From Alphaproteobacteria bacterium US3C007 (GTDB taxonomy: Bacteria > Pseudomonadota > Alphaproteobacteria > Rhodobacterales > Rhodobacteraceae), in NCBI GenBank assembly GCA_034423775.1, contig CP139918.1, forward strand, positions 868,001-932,000: a stretch of 64,000 nucleotides of DNA, in the 5' to 3' direction. The notes below the pieces were generated by a model, which saw only the letters and a list, made by a program, of their open reading frames with translations, was not told where the DNA came from and ran no database searches. This document shows, piece by piece, positions 1-7,228 of the stretch (positions are counted from its first letter, which is position 1; every line of letters starts with the position of its first letter). A program made the translations under genes and the position numbers.

Positions 1-1
1 C

Positions 2-160
2 AGCGCGGGCAGGGTAGCCGGCCCGTTGGATCGGACGATTGACAATCAGATCAGTCGCTTGCGCCGCAAGATCGAGCAGGACGTATTGCGGCCTCGCGTC
101 ATCGCGACGATCAGAAATCGCGGCTATAGCCTTACCGCCGAAGTTGAGGTCATGGAGTGA
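2..160 (+). CDS. Response regulator, OmpR family, C-terminal end (partial)
   Basis: This is the last 52 codons of a gene that begins before the window. The peptide reads as the end of an OmpR/PhoB winged-helix DNA-binding domain: a DNQISRLRRKIE recognition helix followed by the wing with IRNRGYSL. The TGA stop overlaps the GTG start of the histidine kinase downstream, so the pair is translationally coupled. As it sits next to copper genes, a CusR/CopR-like copper-responsive role is likely. That is inferred from context; the receiver domain is outside the window. Confidence 0.85.
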   Translation, partial: SAGRVAGPLDRTIDNQISRLRRKIEQDVLRPRVIATIRNRGYSLTAEVEVME

Positions 161-1617
161 CGCGCATGGCTTGGACACTAAGAACACAAATTGCGTTGCT
201 GGTTTTGGGTGTGCTGTTTGTAGCCCAAGCGCTCAGTCTTTGGTTTTTTGTGGATGAACGATCGCTCGCGGTGCAAGCGGCGATTGGTGCTGAAGCGGCT
301 GGCCGCGCTGCCAATGTTGCGCAGTTAGTCGAAGGGGCACCCGCCGATCTACATGCCCGGATCATTCAGGCGGCGACATCACCCTTGGTGAGATTTGACC
401 TATCTGACGTGCCATCGGTTGCACACGGCAATCACGACGATGGAGGCGCCGTCGAGGCCCGCGTGCGCGCATTGCTCGGTGACAGCTACAGCCGTGATAT
501 TCGGGTTGAGGTTCATGAGATTGAACAAGGTTTGCTACCGTTACCAAACCTATCGCCTGAGATGGCCGAGATGCATGCAGAAATGATGCAGGGCAGTTTG
601 GCCGCGATTGAAATGGAGCTATCCATCGCCTTAGCAGGTGGGGACTGGCTGAATGTCGGTACACGGTTTGAGCGGCCACCTTTGCAATGGTCGACCGCGT
701 CTAACGTGTCCTTTGTGTTGACTGCAACGCTTCTGTTGCTTGCGAGCTTTTGGTTCCTTCTCACGCGATTGACTGGCCCGCTGAATACGTTGGCGGATGC
801 CTCTGAGCGATTGGGACGCGGCGCCGGCGAGGGATCACTGCCTGTAGTAGGTCCCAAAGAGGTCCAGGATCTGACAAAGGCCTTTAACACGATGCAAGAC
901 CGCCTGACTCGGTTTGTTTCGGATCGCACACAAATGCTGGCCGCACTCGCCCATGATCTGCGATCGCCGCTGACGGCCCTCAGAGTGCGCGCAGAAATGG
1001 TTGACGATGATGAAACGCGCGCGTCTCTCGTGGCATCCGGTGAAGAGATGCAGCAGATGGTGGATGCAACGCTGGATTTCGCGAAAGGCGTTGGACAGCA
1101 TGAAGAGGTCTGCCCAACAGATATTCACGGGCTACTCTCGGGATTGGCGACAGATGGTCTATCGCTCCTTTCGGACCAACCATTGATCGTACCTGCCAAA
1201 CCAAGTGCTGTGCGACGCGCTCTTCGAAACCTGATCGAGAATGCCATTCACTATGGAATGGAAGCGCGTGTTTCTTGGGAAGTCGTCGATGGGTATGCTA
1301 AAATCCAAATTGACGATCAGGGTCCCGGAATTCCAGAGAATGAACTTGAGGCGGTATTTGGCCCCTATGTGAGACTTGAGACATCGCGATCGCATGATAC
1401 TGGCGGTCATGGGCTCGGTTTGTCGATCGCAAGAAGTATCATCCTTGAACACGGCGGTTCAGTCACGCTCACGAACCGTCCACAGGTAGGGCTTCGCGCC
1501 ACTGTGCGACTTCCATTTGAACGCAACGTAAAGCCCCATGTGTCCTCAGCTGATGCGCCCGATACGCCCCGATCGAAGAGTGACAAACGTCGCGCTCTTG
1601 GCGTGACAACATCGTAA
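157..1617 (+). CDS. Sensor histidine kinase, probably metal-responsive
   Basis: Inner-membrane sensor kinase of 486 aa that pairs with the response regulator just upstream. Transmembrane segment 1 is at about 11-32 and segment 2 at about 184-205. The periplasmic domain between them has His and Met clusters (HGNHDD near 90, EMHAEMM near 138) that could bind metal. A HAMP region follows, then HisKA with phospho-acceptor H266 in LAHDLRSP. The ATPase domain has N362 (N box), DQGPGIP at 387 (G1) and GGHGLGL at 416 (G2). The start is GTG overlapping the preceding stop; ATG at 166 is an alternative. The adjacent copper operon suggests a CusS-like role, but no ligand-specific motif proves it. Confidence 0.9.
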   Translation: MTRMAWTLRTQIALLVLGVLFVAQALSLWFFVDERSLAVQAAIGAEAAGRAANVAQLVEGAPADLHARIIQAATSPLVRFDLSDVPSVAHGNHDDGGAVEARVRALLGDSYSRDIRVEVHEIEQGLLPLPNLSPEMAEMHAEMMQGSLAAIEMELSIALAGGDWLNVGTRFERPPLQWSTASNVSFVLTATLLLLASFWFLLTRLTGPLNTLADASERLGRGAGEGSLPVVGPKEVQDLTKAFNTMQDRLTRFVSDRTQMLAALAHDLRSPLTALRVRAEMVDDDETRASLVASGEEMQQMVDATLDFAKGVGQHEEVCPTDIHGLLSGLATDGLSLLSDQPLIVPAKPSAVRRALRNLIENAIHYGMEARVSWEVVDGYAKIQIDDQGPGIPENELEAVFGPYVRLETSRSHDTGGHGLGLSIARSIILEHGGSVTLTNRPQVGLRATVRLPFERNVKPHVSSADAPDTPRSKSDKRRALGVTTS

Positions 1618-1659
1618 CACACCGCGTGGGTGCAACATTTCCGCGGCTGCCCAATAGGC

Positions 1660-1679
1660 GTTACATATCAGTACAAAAA
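1660..1679 (+). promoter_or_regulatory. Tandem 10-bp repeat, possible response-regulator site
   Basis: Two imperfect 10-base direct repeats (GTTACATATC and AGTACAAAAA) lie about 75 bases upstream of the L,D-transpeptidase gene. A similar pair (GTTACAAATG and GTGACAAACG) lies at 23176-23195 before the ccmF gene. OmpR-family regulators usually bind tandem repeats about 10 bases apart, so both could be targets of the two-component system at the start of the window. This is inference from two sites only. Confidence 0.25.
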
Positions 1680-1755
1680 ACCAGCGCGCTGACTCTTCAT
1701 GAAATCCCACTGTGCAGTTAGAACTGAGGGAAAGCAGATAAAAAAAGCAAGTTAG

Positions 1756-2325
1756 ATGAGTAAGAAAACGCAACTTCTATCGCGCCGAACCTTTGTTTCA
1801 GGTATCGGCGCTACCGCCTTGGCGGCCCCTTCCATCGTGAACGCACAGGCATTGGAAAAAGTGAGACACAACGTGGCGTCGTTTCAGCCGCATGAATGGC
1901 AGGATCATTTTGACGCCATCGGCCAAGGCATTCTTTTGGCGGACACCGGATCACGTTTCCTGCAACATTGGACGGCCGATGGTGAGATGCGGATTTATCC
2001 AACATCAGTACCATTTTCTGAAGACTTGACCCGGCTCGGATACACGGAAGTGATCGACAAGAAAGTCGCGCCGGGGTGGGGCCCAACGCCAGCCATGCGT
2101 GAACGCAATCCTGAGTGGCCCGCCTATATCGAAGGAGGTGATCCACGCAATCCTCTGGGGTCACATGCTCTGTATCTGTCCTGGCAGTACTACCGCATTC
2201 ACGGCACGCAGGATACACGCAAGATCGGACGCCGGTCTTCAAACGGATGTATCGGCCTCTACAATGAACAGATCGAAGAGGTGTTTGGCCGCACACCTAT
2301 CGGCACACAGGTTAAGCTTCTCTGA
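1756..2325 (+). CDS. L,D-transpeptidase (YkuD fold), Tat-type signal
   Basis: Periplasmic protein of 189 aa. The N terminus has a twin-arginine-like signal (SRRTFVSGIGATALAAPSIV) with cleavage expected after VNAQA. The rest is a YkuD domain: the HGT motif near 150 and the SSNGCIGL motif near 161-168, whose Cys is the catalytic nucleophile. The family forms 3-3 crosslinks in peptidoglycan or attaches proteins to it. It is the first gene of a tight + strand run with cytochrome c and multicopper oxidase genes, 138 bases after the kinase. Its job in a copper operon is not established; cell-wall remodelling under metal stress is possible. Confidence 0.85.
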   Translation: MSKKTQLLSRRTFVSGIGATALAAPSIVNAQALEKVRHNVASFQPHEWQDHFDAIGQGILLADTGSRFLQHWTADGEMRIYPTSVPFSEDLTRLGYTEVIDKKVAPGWGPTPAMRERNPEWPAYIEGGDPRNPLGSHALYLSWQYYRIHGTQDTRKIGRRSSNGCIGLYNEQIEEVFGRTPIGTQVKLL

Positions 2326-2783
2326 TGGATAAATCTGCGTTGTTTATTGTCACCTTCTTTGTGGTCGGTGGCGCTGGACTTGTTTGGCAGCAGATGCAGC
2401 CAGCACCGCCAGTGAATGGCCATTCCATGACGCCTGCCAATCTGTCTGGTCTGGAAGTCGGTGATCCGATTGTTGAAGTGAATATGCCGTCGGAGCTTTC
2501 TGCAAATGCTCAAGTCGGTGAGCAAGTGTTTAACGTTGCCTGCGCCGAATGCCACGGTACGAATGCAGCAGGACAAAATGGGATCGCACCGCCATTGGTT
2601 CATATCACCTATGTACCCGGGCATCATGGCGACGCTTCATTTCTCCTCGCGGTCAGGAATGGGGTGAGAGCGCATCATTGGAAGTTCGGCAACATGCCCG
2701 CCGTTGAAGGTCTGACCGACGGTGATGTGAAGATGGTTGTCGCCTACATCCGCGAGCTCCAAAGAGCCAACGGCATATTTTAG
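2325..2783 (+). CDS. Membrane-anchored monoheme cytochrome c
   Basis: A 152-aa c-type cytochrome. One N-terminal hydrophobic segment (about 5-21) acts as anchor or uncleaved signal. The heme motif is CAECH at 73-77, and GNMPAVEGL near 132 supplies the probable axial Met. The start codon overlaps the previous TGA by one base. Role: electron transfer in the periplasm, probably with the multicopper oxidase three genes downstream. The histidine pairs GHH and AHH in the middle could bind a second metal, which is inference. Confidence 0.85.
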   Translation: MDKSALFIVTFFVVGGAGLVWQQMQPAPPVNGHSMTPANLSGLEVGDPIVEVNMPSELSANAQVGEQVFNVACAECHGTNAAGQNGIAPPLVHITYVPGHHGDASFLLAVRNGVRAHHWKFGNMPAVEGLTDGDVKMVVAYIRELQRANGIF

Positions 2784-2796
2784 AAGGGATACGAGA

Positions 2797-3378
2797 ATGC
2801 GCACAGGACTGGTAATTCTGACGACAGCAAGCATCATCGCGGCAACGGCAGCTTTGGCACACAAAGGTGCAACCGGTGTCGTGTTGGAGCGGATGCAAGG
2901 CATGACCGCTTTGGGTGATGTCGTTAAAAAGCTGACCCCAATGATGCGTGGCCGGACACCTTTTGATGCAGATCAGGTGCGCGCCGGTGCAGATGTGATG
3001 GTCACACATGCGGGCCAACAAATGACCAGCCTGTTTCCAGAAGGTTCGGTTCAACCAGTCTCAAAAGTGTTGCCATCTGTTTGGGAAGACTGGGACGAGT
3101 TCGTAGAGCTGGCCGAACAGTTGGAGTTGCGTGCAGAAGGTCTGAAGTTGAGTGCCGACGTTGGTTTGGCTGCGAGCCAAGCTGATCAAGCGGCTTCAAT
3201 GATGGGTGGCGGCATGATGGGATCCGATCAGGCGCCCGCAATGGGCGGTGGTATGAGTGGCTCAGGCGACATGATGACAGTCGATATGTTCGCGACCATG
3301 CCAACAGACACAGCATTTGCTGCAGTTGCGCAAACATGTTCTGCGTGTCACCAAAAATTCCGCGCCGAGGAGGACTAG
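2797..3378 (+). CDS. Cytochrome c'-type (class II) protein with Met/Gly-rich insert
   Basis: A 193-aa secreted protein with a signal peptide ending at ALA (about 21). The layout is that of class II cytochromes: a helical bundle with the heme motif close to the C terminus (CSACH at 181-185, then QKFR). I start it at ATG 2797, preceded by GAAGG and followed directly by a signal peptide; an in-frame start at 2737 would lie inside the previous gene. Residues 134-165 are an unusual loop rich in Met and Gly (SMMGGGMMG, MGGGMSGSG) just before the heme helix. Such Met clusters often bind Cu(I), so the protein may sense, store or oxidise copper. That function is inference. Confidence 0.85.
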   Translation: MRTGLVILTTASIIAATAALAHKGATGVVLERMQGMTALGDVVKKLTPMMRGRTPFDADQVRAGADVMVTHAGQQMTSLFPEGSVQPVSKVLPSVWEDWDEFVELAEQLELRAEGLKLSADVGLAASQADQAASMMGGGMMGSDQAPAMGGGMSGSGDMMTVDMFATMPTDTAFAAVAQTCSACHQKFRAEED

Positions 3379-3381
3379 GCC

Positions 3382-4272
3382 GTGGGCATATTTCGTTGGG
3401 TTGTCGGGGCAGGTTTGCTTGCCGGCGTCGGAACAGTGGCTGCTACGATCGTTTGGCCGATTGGCAAGGAAGTTGAAGAGATTGCATTGTTCGGCGATGT
3501 GAATAAGGGTGCCTACCTCGCACGTGCGAGCGGATGTATCGCGTGCCATACGAATGCGGAAGAGGGCGGTGCACCTCTCGCAGGAGGAGCACCTCTCAAA
3601 ACAGACTTCGGCACGTTCTATCCGCCGAATTTGACCACCGATTCTGACTACGGGATGGGAAGTTGGTCAGCCGAAGATTTTGCGCGTGCGGTCCGTCAGG
3701 GCATCTCGCCCAACGGCGAACCTTATTATCCGACCTTCACCTATCCCTTTTATGCAAACTTCTCGGATCAGGATATTGCAGACCTTTGGGTCGCGTTTCA
3801 AACGGTGCCACCAGTGGCTGAAGCCGCACCCGAGCACGATGTTTTCTTCCCGTTTGACCAACGATGGGGTCTCAAGCTTTGGCGGGCTGCTTTCTTGGCC
3901 ACCCCGGATACCGCCCCTGAACCGGACAAGAGTGATGCTTGGAATCGAGGCAAAGTGCTCGTCAACGGGGCGACACATTGTGCAGCCTGCCATACACCAA
4001 GGAATGTTGTAGGCGCACGGATCATATCCGAGCGTTTTTCAGGCAACGCCGATCTGCCCGTCGGTGGAAAGGCGCCTTCGATACTTTCAAGTGACCTTTT
4101 GGCGGAAGGTTGGACCGCAGACGACCTCGCCTATGCACTGCGCTCAGGCATTACCCCGTCGGGTGATGTCTTTGGCGGATCTATGGCAGAGGTAGTTCAA
4201 TTTGGCACAAGGTTCCTAACCGATGATGATTTGAACGCGATGGCGACGTACATCATGGACAGCGATACCTAG
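3382..4272 (+). CDS. Diheme cytochrome c
   Basis: A 296-aa c-type cytochrome with an N-terminal membrane segment (about 5-25) and two heme motifs, CIACH at 52-56 and CAACH at 200-204. It resembles the diheme electron-carrier subunits of periplasmic dehydrogenases. The start is GTG at 3382, three bases after the previous stop, with GAGGA as ribosome site. It precedes the multicopper oxidase by 15 bases, so it probably passes electrons to or from that enzyme. The true redox partner cannot be read from sequence. Confidence 0.88.
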   Translation: MGIFRWVVGAGLLAGVGTVAATIVWPIGKEVEEIALFGDVNKGAYLARASGCIACHTNAEEGGAPLAGGAPLKTDFGTFYPPNLTTDSDYGMGSWSAEDFARAVRQGISPNGEPYYPTFTYPFYANFSDQDIADLWVAFQTVPPVAEAAPEHDVFFPFDQRWGLKLWRAAFLATPDTAPEPDKSDAWNRGKVLVNGATHCAACHTPRNVVGARIISERFSGNADLPVGGKAPSILSSDLLAEGWTADDLAYALRSGITPSGDVFGGSMAEVVQFGTRFLTDDDLNAMATYIMDSDT

Positions 4273-4287
4273 AAAGGTTTTTTATCT

Positions 4288-5676
4288 ATGCGCAGCCTTA
4301 ACCGCCGCCAGTTCATAGCTTCAGCAACTGCACTCGCAACCCTCCCCAGTTCACGTGCATTTGCCGACGCAAACGCTGACCTCTTGTCTGCACAAGAGGT
4401 CAGCGTCCAACTTTTGCCGGATGACTATGGTCGGACGACACTTTGGGGTTTTAACGGGAATGCGCCAGGTGCCGAGATACGGGTCGCGCAGGGCTCGCGG
4501 GTCAAACGCATGCTCCGAAATATTCTGTCACAACCAACGTCGGTCCATTGGCACGGAATCCGCATCGACAATGCGATGGATGGTGTCTCGGGCCTCACCC
4601 AAAACGCCGTTCTGCCTGGCGCAGAATTCGACTACGACTTTGTCGCGCCTGATGCAGGCACGTACTGGTATCACGCTCACAACATGTCCACGCAGCAGGT
4701 CGCGCGTGGTCTATACGGCCCACTCATTGTCGAAGAGGCCGATAGAATCGACATCGACCGCGAAGAGGTTTTGGTCTTGGATGACTGGCTGGTCAATCCC
4801 GATACCGCCCAGCTGGACGATGATTTTGAAGCGTCGCATGCCCTCAGCCATGCAGGTAGAATTGGTAACTTCATCACCACCAATGCGACGTACAATCTGG
4901 TCCTCAATACACGTAAGAATGAGCGTCTGCGTCTGCGCTTGATCAATGCATCGAACGCTCGGATCTTCCCGCTGCAACTGCAGGGTCTCGATGGATGGAC
5001 GGTTGCTTTGGATGGTATGCCTTTGGCGGTCCCACAGAAAGTGACGGAAGCGCTAGTTTTGGGGCCTGCCCAGCGAGTTGACCTGATCATCGATGTGATT
5101 GCGGACTCAGGCGAGACGGCGCATCTTGTCCACCTCGGGCAACAAGAAGCATTCAGTCAGGTTGCGTTTGAAGTCGGCACTGGTGGAGCGACCACCAGAC
5201 GGGCGGCGCCTGATGCGCTGCCGCCGAATAATTACACGCCTGTAGATCTTGGAAAGGCGACCGCACTGACCTTGAACATGGAAGGCGGTGCCATGGGCGG
5301 ATTGCGGACCGCCACACTGGGTGGCGAAGAAAAATCGATGCGCGAGATTGTCGATGCTGGTCGGTTTTGGGCGTTTAATGGCGCCGCCGACGGAATGGAT
5401 GGTCCACCTCTCGCGCGGGTAAGTATTGGCGAGCATGTTCGTGTGGCAATTCGCAACGACACTGCGTTTCCGCATGCGATGCACTTGCACGGCATGCATT
5501 TTCACGAAGTCGCCGAGGATGGTTCTCTCGGATCACTCCGCGATACGACACTTCTTGAAAGAAACACCTCGCGCGAGATTGCATTTGTCGCGGATAATCC
5601 CGGAGAGTGGTTGCTGCACTGCCATATGCTGTCCCATGCCGCATCAGGGATGATGACACGGATTGTGGTGGCATGA
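4288..5676 (+). CDS. Multicopper oxidase, Tat-exported
   Basis: A 462-aa three-cupredoxin oxidase. The twin-arginine signal is NRRQFIASATALA, cleaved near AFA. All four copper-ligand blocks are present: HWHG at 87-90, WYHAH at 127-131, HAMHLHGMHF and HCHMLSH near the C terminus, so type 1, 2 and 3 copper sites should be intact. Such enzymes oxidise Cu(I) to the less toxic Cu(II) in the periplasm. It lies inside a run of cytochrome c genes, which suggests electrons could go to cytochromes as well as O2. It lacks the long Met-rich loop seen in the second oxidase at 15109. Confidence 0.92.
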   Translation: MRSLNRRQFIASATALATLPSSRAFADANADLLSAQEVSVQLLPDDYGRTTLWGFNGNAPGAEIRVAQGSRVKRMLRNILSQPTSVHWHGIRIDNAMDGVSGLTQNAVLPGAEFDYDFVAPDAGTYWYHAHNMSTQQVARGLYGPLIVEEADRIDIDREEVLVLDDWLVNPDTAQLDDDFEASHALSHAGRIGNFITTNATYNLVLNTRKNERLRLRLINASNARIFPLQLQGLDGWTVALDGMPLAVPQKVTEALVLGPAQRVDLIIDVIADSGETAHLVHLGQQEAFSQVAFEVGTGGATTRRAAPDALPPNNYTPVDLGKATALTLNMEGGAMGGLRTATLGGEEKSMREIVDAGRFWAFNGAADGMDGPPLARVSIGEHVRVAIRNDTAFPHAMHLHGMHFHEVAEDGSLGSLRDTTLLERNTSREIAFVADNPGEWLLHCHMLSHAASGMMTRIVVA

Positions 5677-6164
5677 CACGCCGCACGCTGCTTTTCGGGT
5701 TTGGCTTTCTGGCCTTGGCGGCCGGAGGGGCTGTTGTTCTGGCGCAGTCAGAAGAAGAGGTTGCCCTGGCTCCATCGGATTTCCCAGTCGATATTGTAGC
5801 GGGGGCAGAGCTCTATGGACAGTATTGCGCGTCCTGTCATGGTGCAAACCTCGAAGGCCAAGAGAACTGGCGCAGTCCCGGAGCGGACGGACGCCTGCCA
5901 GCCCCCCCACACGATGAAACTGGTCACACTTGGCATCATGCCGACAGCCTACTATTCACCTATACCAAACTTGGCGGCCGAGAGACTTTGGCGGCGCAAG
6001 GCATGGATTTTGACAGTGGGATGCCCGGGTTTGGTGAACAACTCAGCGACGAAGAAATCTGGAATATCCTTTCCTACATAAAATCCACATGGCCCGAGCG
6101 CGTGCGTGCTGCTCAGGCTGAGCGCACTGCCGCTGACACAGCGGCGCAGGGAGATGAGCGATGA
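5673..6164 (+). CDS. Monoheme cytochrome c
   Basis: A 163-aa periplasmic cytochrome with an N-terminal signal or anchor (about 5-24) and the heme motif CASCH at 52-56. GMPGF near 118 supplies the likely axial Met. I chose ATG 5673, which overlaps the oxidase stop in an ATGA junction. The product resembles small cytochromes found beside multicopper oxidases and copper proteins in proteobacteria. It is translationally coupled to both neighbours, so it probably works with the oxidase. Confidence 0.87.
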   Translation: MTRRTLLFGFGFLALAAGGAVVLAQSEEEVALAPSDFPVDIVAGAELYGQYCASCHGANLEGQENWRSPGADGRLPAPPHDETGHTWHHADSLLFTYTKLGGRETLAAQGMDFDSGMPGFGEQLSDEEIWNILSYIKSTWPERVRAAQAERTAADTAAQGDER

Positions 6165-6880
6165 AGAAACTACTGATCAGTACTGCCATGTTGGTGATCC
6201 CGTTCATGGCGGCCGCCGATGAGCTGACCGAAGACAGGATCAAAGAGCTTGTGCTGGAAGCAATTCGCGAAAATCCGGGAATTGTCTTTGAGGCCGCGCA
6301 ACTCTTTGAAGAACAACAGCAGGCTAACCAGGCGCTGGTTGCTGCTCAGGTTCTGGCAACAGAGAGAGAAGCCCTTGAGCGCGACCCGAATGCGCCCGTG
6401 CTCGGAAACCCTGATGGCGACGTCACTGTGGTCGAATTCTTTGACTACAACTGCCCGTACTGTCGGCGAGTAAAGCCACATATGGAGGCCTTGCTTGCGG
6501 CAGACCCGAATGTACGTGTGGTCTACCGTGAGTGGCCGATTTTGGGCGAAGGGTCAGTCTTTGCGGCACGCGCTGCATTGGCATCGCGCAACCAAGGCAA
6601 ATATGAAGAGTTTCACTGGGCAATGATGGAGCTGAGCGGTCGGGCAGAAGAAGCAAGTGTCATGCGCGCCGCCGAAGACATTGGCCTTGATGTCGTACAA
6701 CTGCGCCGGGATATGAACGCGCCCGAGATCGACGAGCATATTGCGACGTCCATGCGTCTGAGCCGTGCAATGGGATTTAGCGGAACGCCCTCATTCGTGA
6801 TTGGCGACAGTCTGGCGCCGGGCCTGATTGATGCTGACCAAATGATCAGCCTGGTCAATCAGGCCCGCGCAAATAACTAA
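6161..6880 (+). CDS. DsbA-family thiol:disulfide protein (ScsC/Com1-like)
   Basis: A 239-aa secreted thioredoxin-fold protein with signal peptide 1-19. A helical N-terminal region at about 25-75 resembles the oligomerisation arm of ScsC-type proteins. The redox motif is CPYC at 98-101 in FFDYNCPYC, and the cis-proline loop is GTPSF near 212. It starts in an ATGA overlap with the cytochrome gene. An ScsB-type DsbD at 18333-20396 could keep it reduced. The ScsB/ScsC pair is known to support copper tolerance in enterobacteria, so the same role is likely here. Confidence 0.88.
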   Translation: MKKLLISTAMLVIPFMAAADELTEDRIKELVLEAIRENPGIVFEAAQLFEEQQQANQALVAAQVLATEREALERDPNAPVLGNPDGDVTVVEFFDYNCPYCRRVKPHMEALLAADPNVRVVYREWPILGEGSVFAARAALASRNQGKYEEFHWAMMELSGRAEEASVMRAAEDIGLDVVQLRRDMNAPEIDEHIATSMRLSRAMGFSGTPSFVIGDSLAPGLIDADQMISLVNQARANN

Positions 6881-7071
6881 GCGGCGGAGGCTTCATAGCC
6901 TGCACCAACGATCGCTGTTTGGACGTCAGATTGCGTAAGGTTGCTTTGAACAGTGACCAAGCGTAGATCAAGGTCGGTGGTGACAACCGCCGACGGATCT
7001 TTGGCTTTGATGCCCTTTTCAATTGCCGAGGTGCAATGGCCGCAACTCATTCTGGGTACGCTGAAAATCAT
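6877..7071 (-). CDS. copZ: Copper chaperone, heavy-metal-associated domain (CopZ-like)
   Basis: A 64-aa single-domain protein of the HMA family. The Cu(I) motif is MSCGHC at 8-13 (the family pattern MxCxxC). It would carry cytosolic Cu(I) to the exporter CopA, whose gene diverges from it, and to CueR. Its last three bases overlap the end of the DsbA-like gene, which converges on it. A CueR-type promoter reads into it from 7129-7099. Confidence 0.9.
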   Translation of the reverse strand: MIFSVPRMSCGHCTSAIEKGIKAKDPSAVVTTDLDLRLVTVQSNLTQSDVQTAIVGAGYEASAA

Positions 7072-7098
7072 ATCGCTCTCCGTTCATCTTCTTCCCTT

Positions 7099-7129
7099 AA
7101 GATGCGGCTTCCAGTTGGTGGAGGGTCAA
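7099..7129 (-). promoter_or_regulatory. CueR-type promoter of copZ
   Basis: Read on the minus strand: -35 TTGACC, a 19-base spacer holding the dyad CTCCA...TGGAA-like element, and -10 CATCTT. MerR-family activators such as CueR need exactly this overlong 19-base spacer. The site sits 28 bases before the copZ start. Confidence 0.75.
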
Positions 7130-7169
7130 CCCGAAATTTGTTAAATCTGAAAAAATTCCAACTTAGGCC

Positions 7170-7200
7170 TTGAGCTTCCAGTGGCTGGAAGCCTTATCTC
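7170..7200 (+). promoter_or_regulatory. CueR-type promoter of copA-cueR
   Basis: -35 TTGAGC, a 19-base spacer containing the perfect dyad TTCCA-GTGGC-TGGAA (7176-7190), and -10 TATCTC. This is the classic CueR operator-promoter arrangement. It lies 28 bases before the copA start and 40 bases from the divergent copZ promoter. Confidence 0.8.
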
Positions 7201-7228
7201 TATTGCGAGAGTTCACAGGAGCCGCACG

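Noticed and set aside
7181..7228. GTG start for copA 16 codons before the chosen ATG
   Set aside because: The codon lies inside the CueR operator, before the expected transcript start, and has no ribosome site. ATG 7229 has AGGAG.
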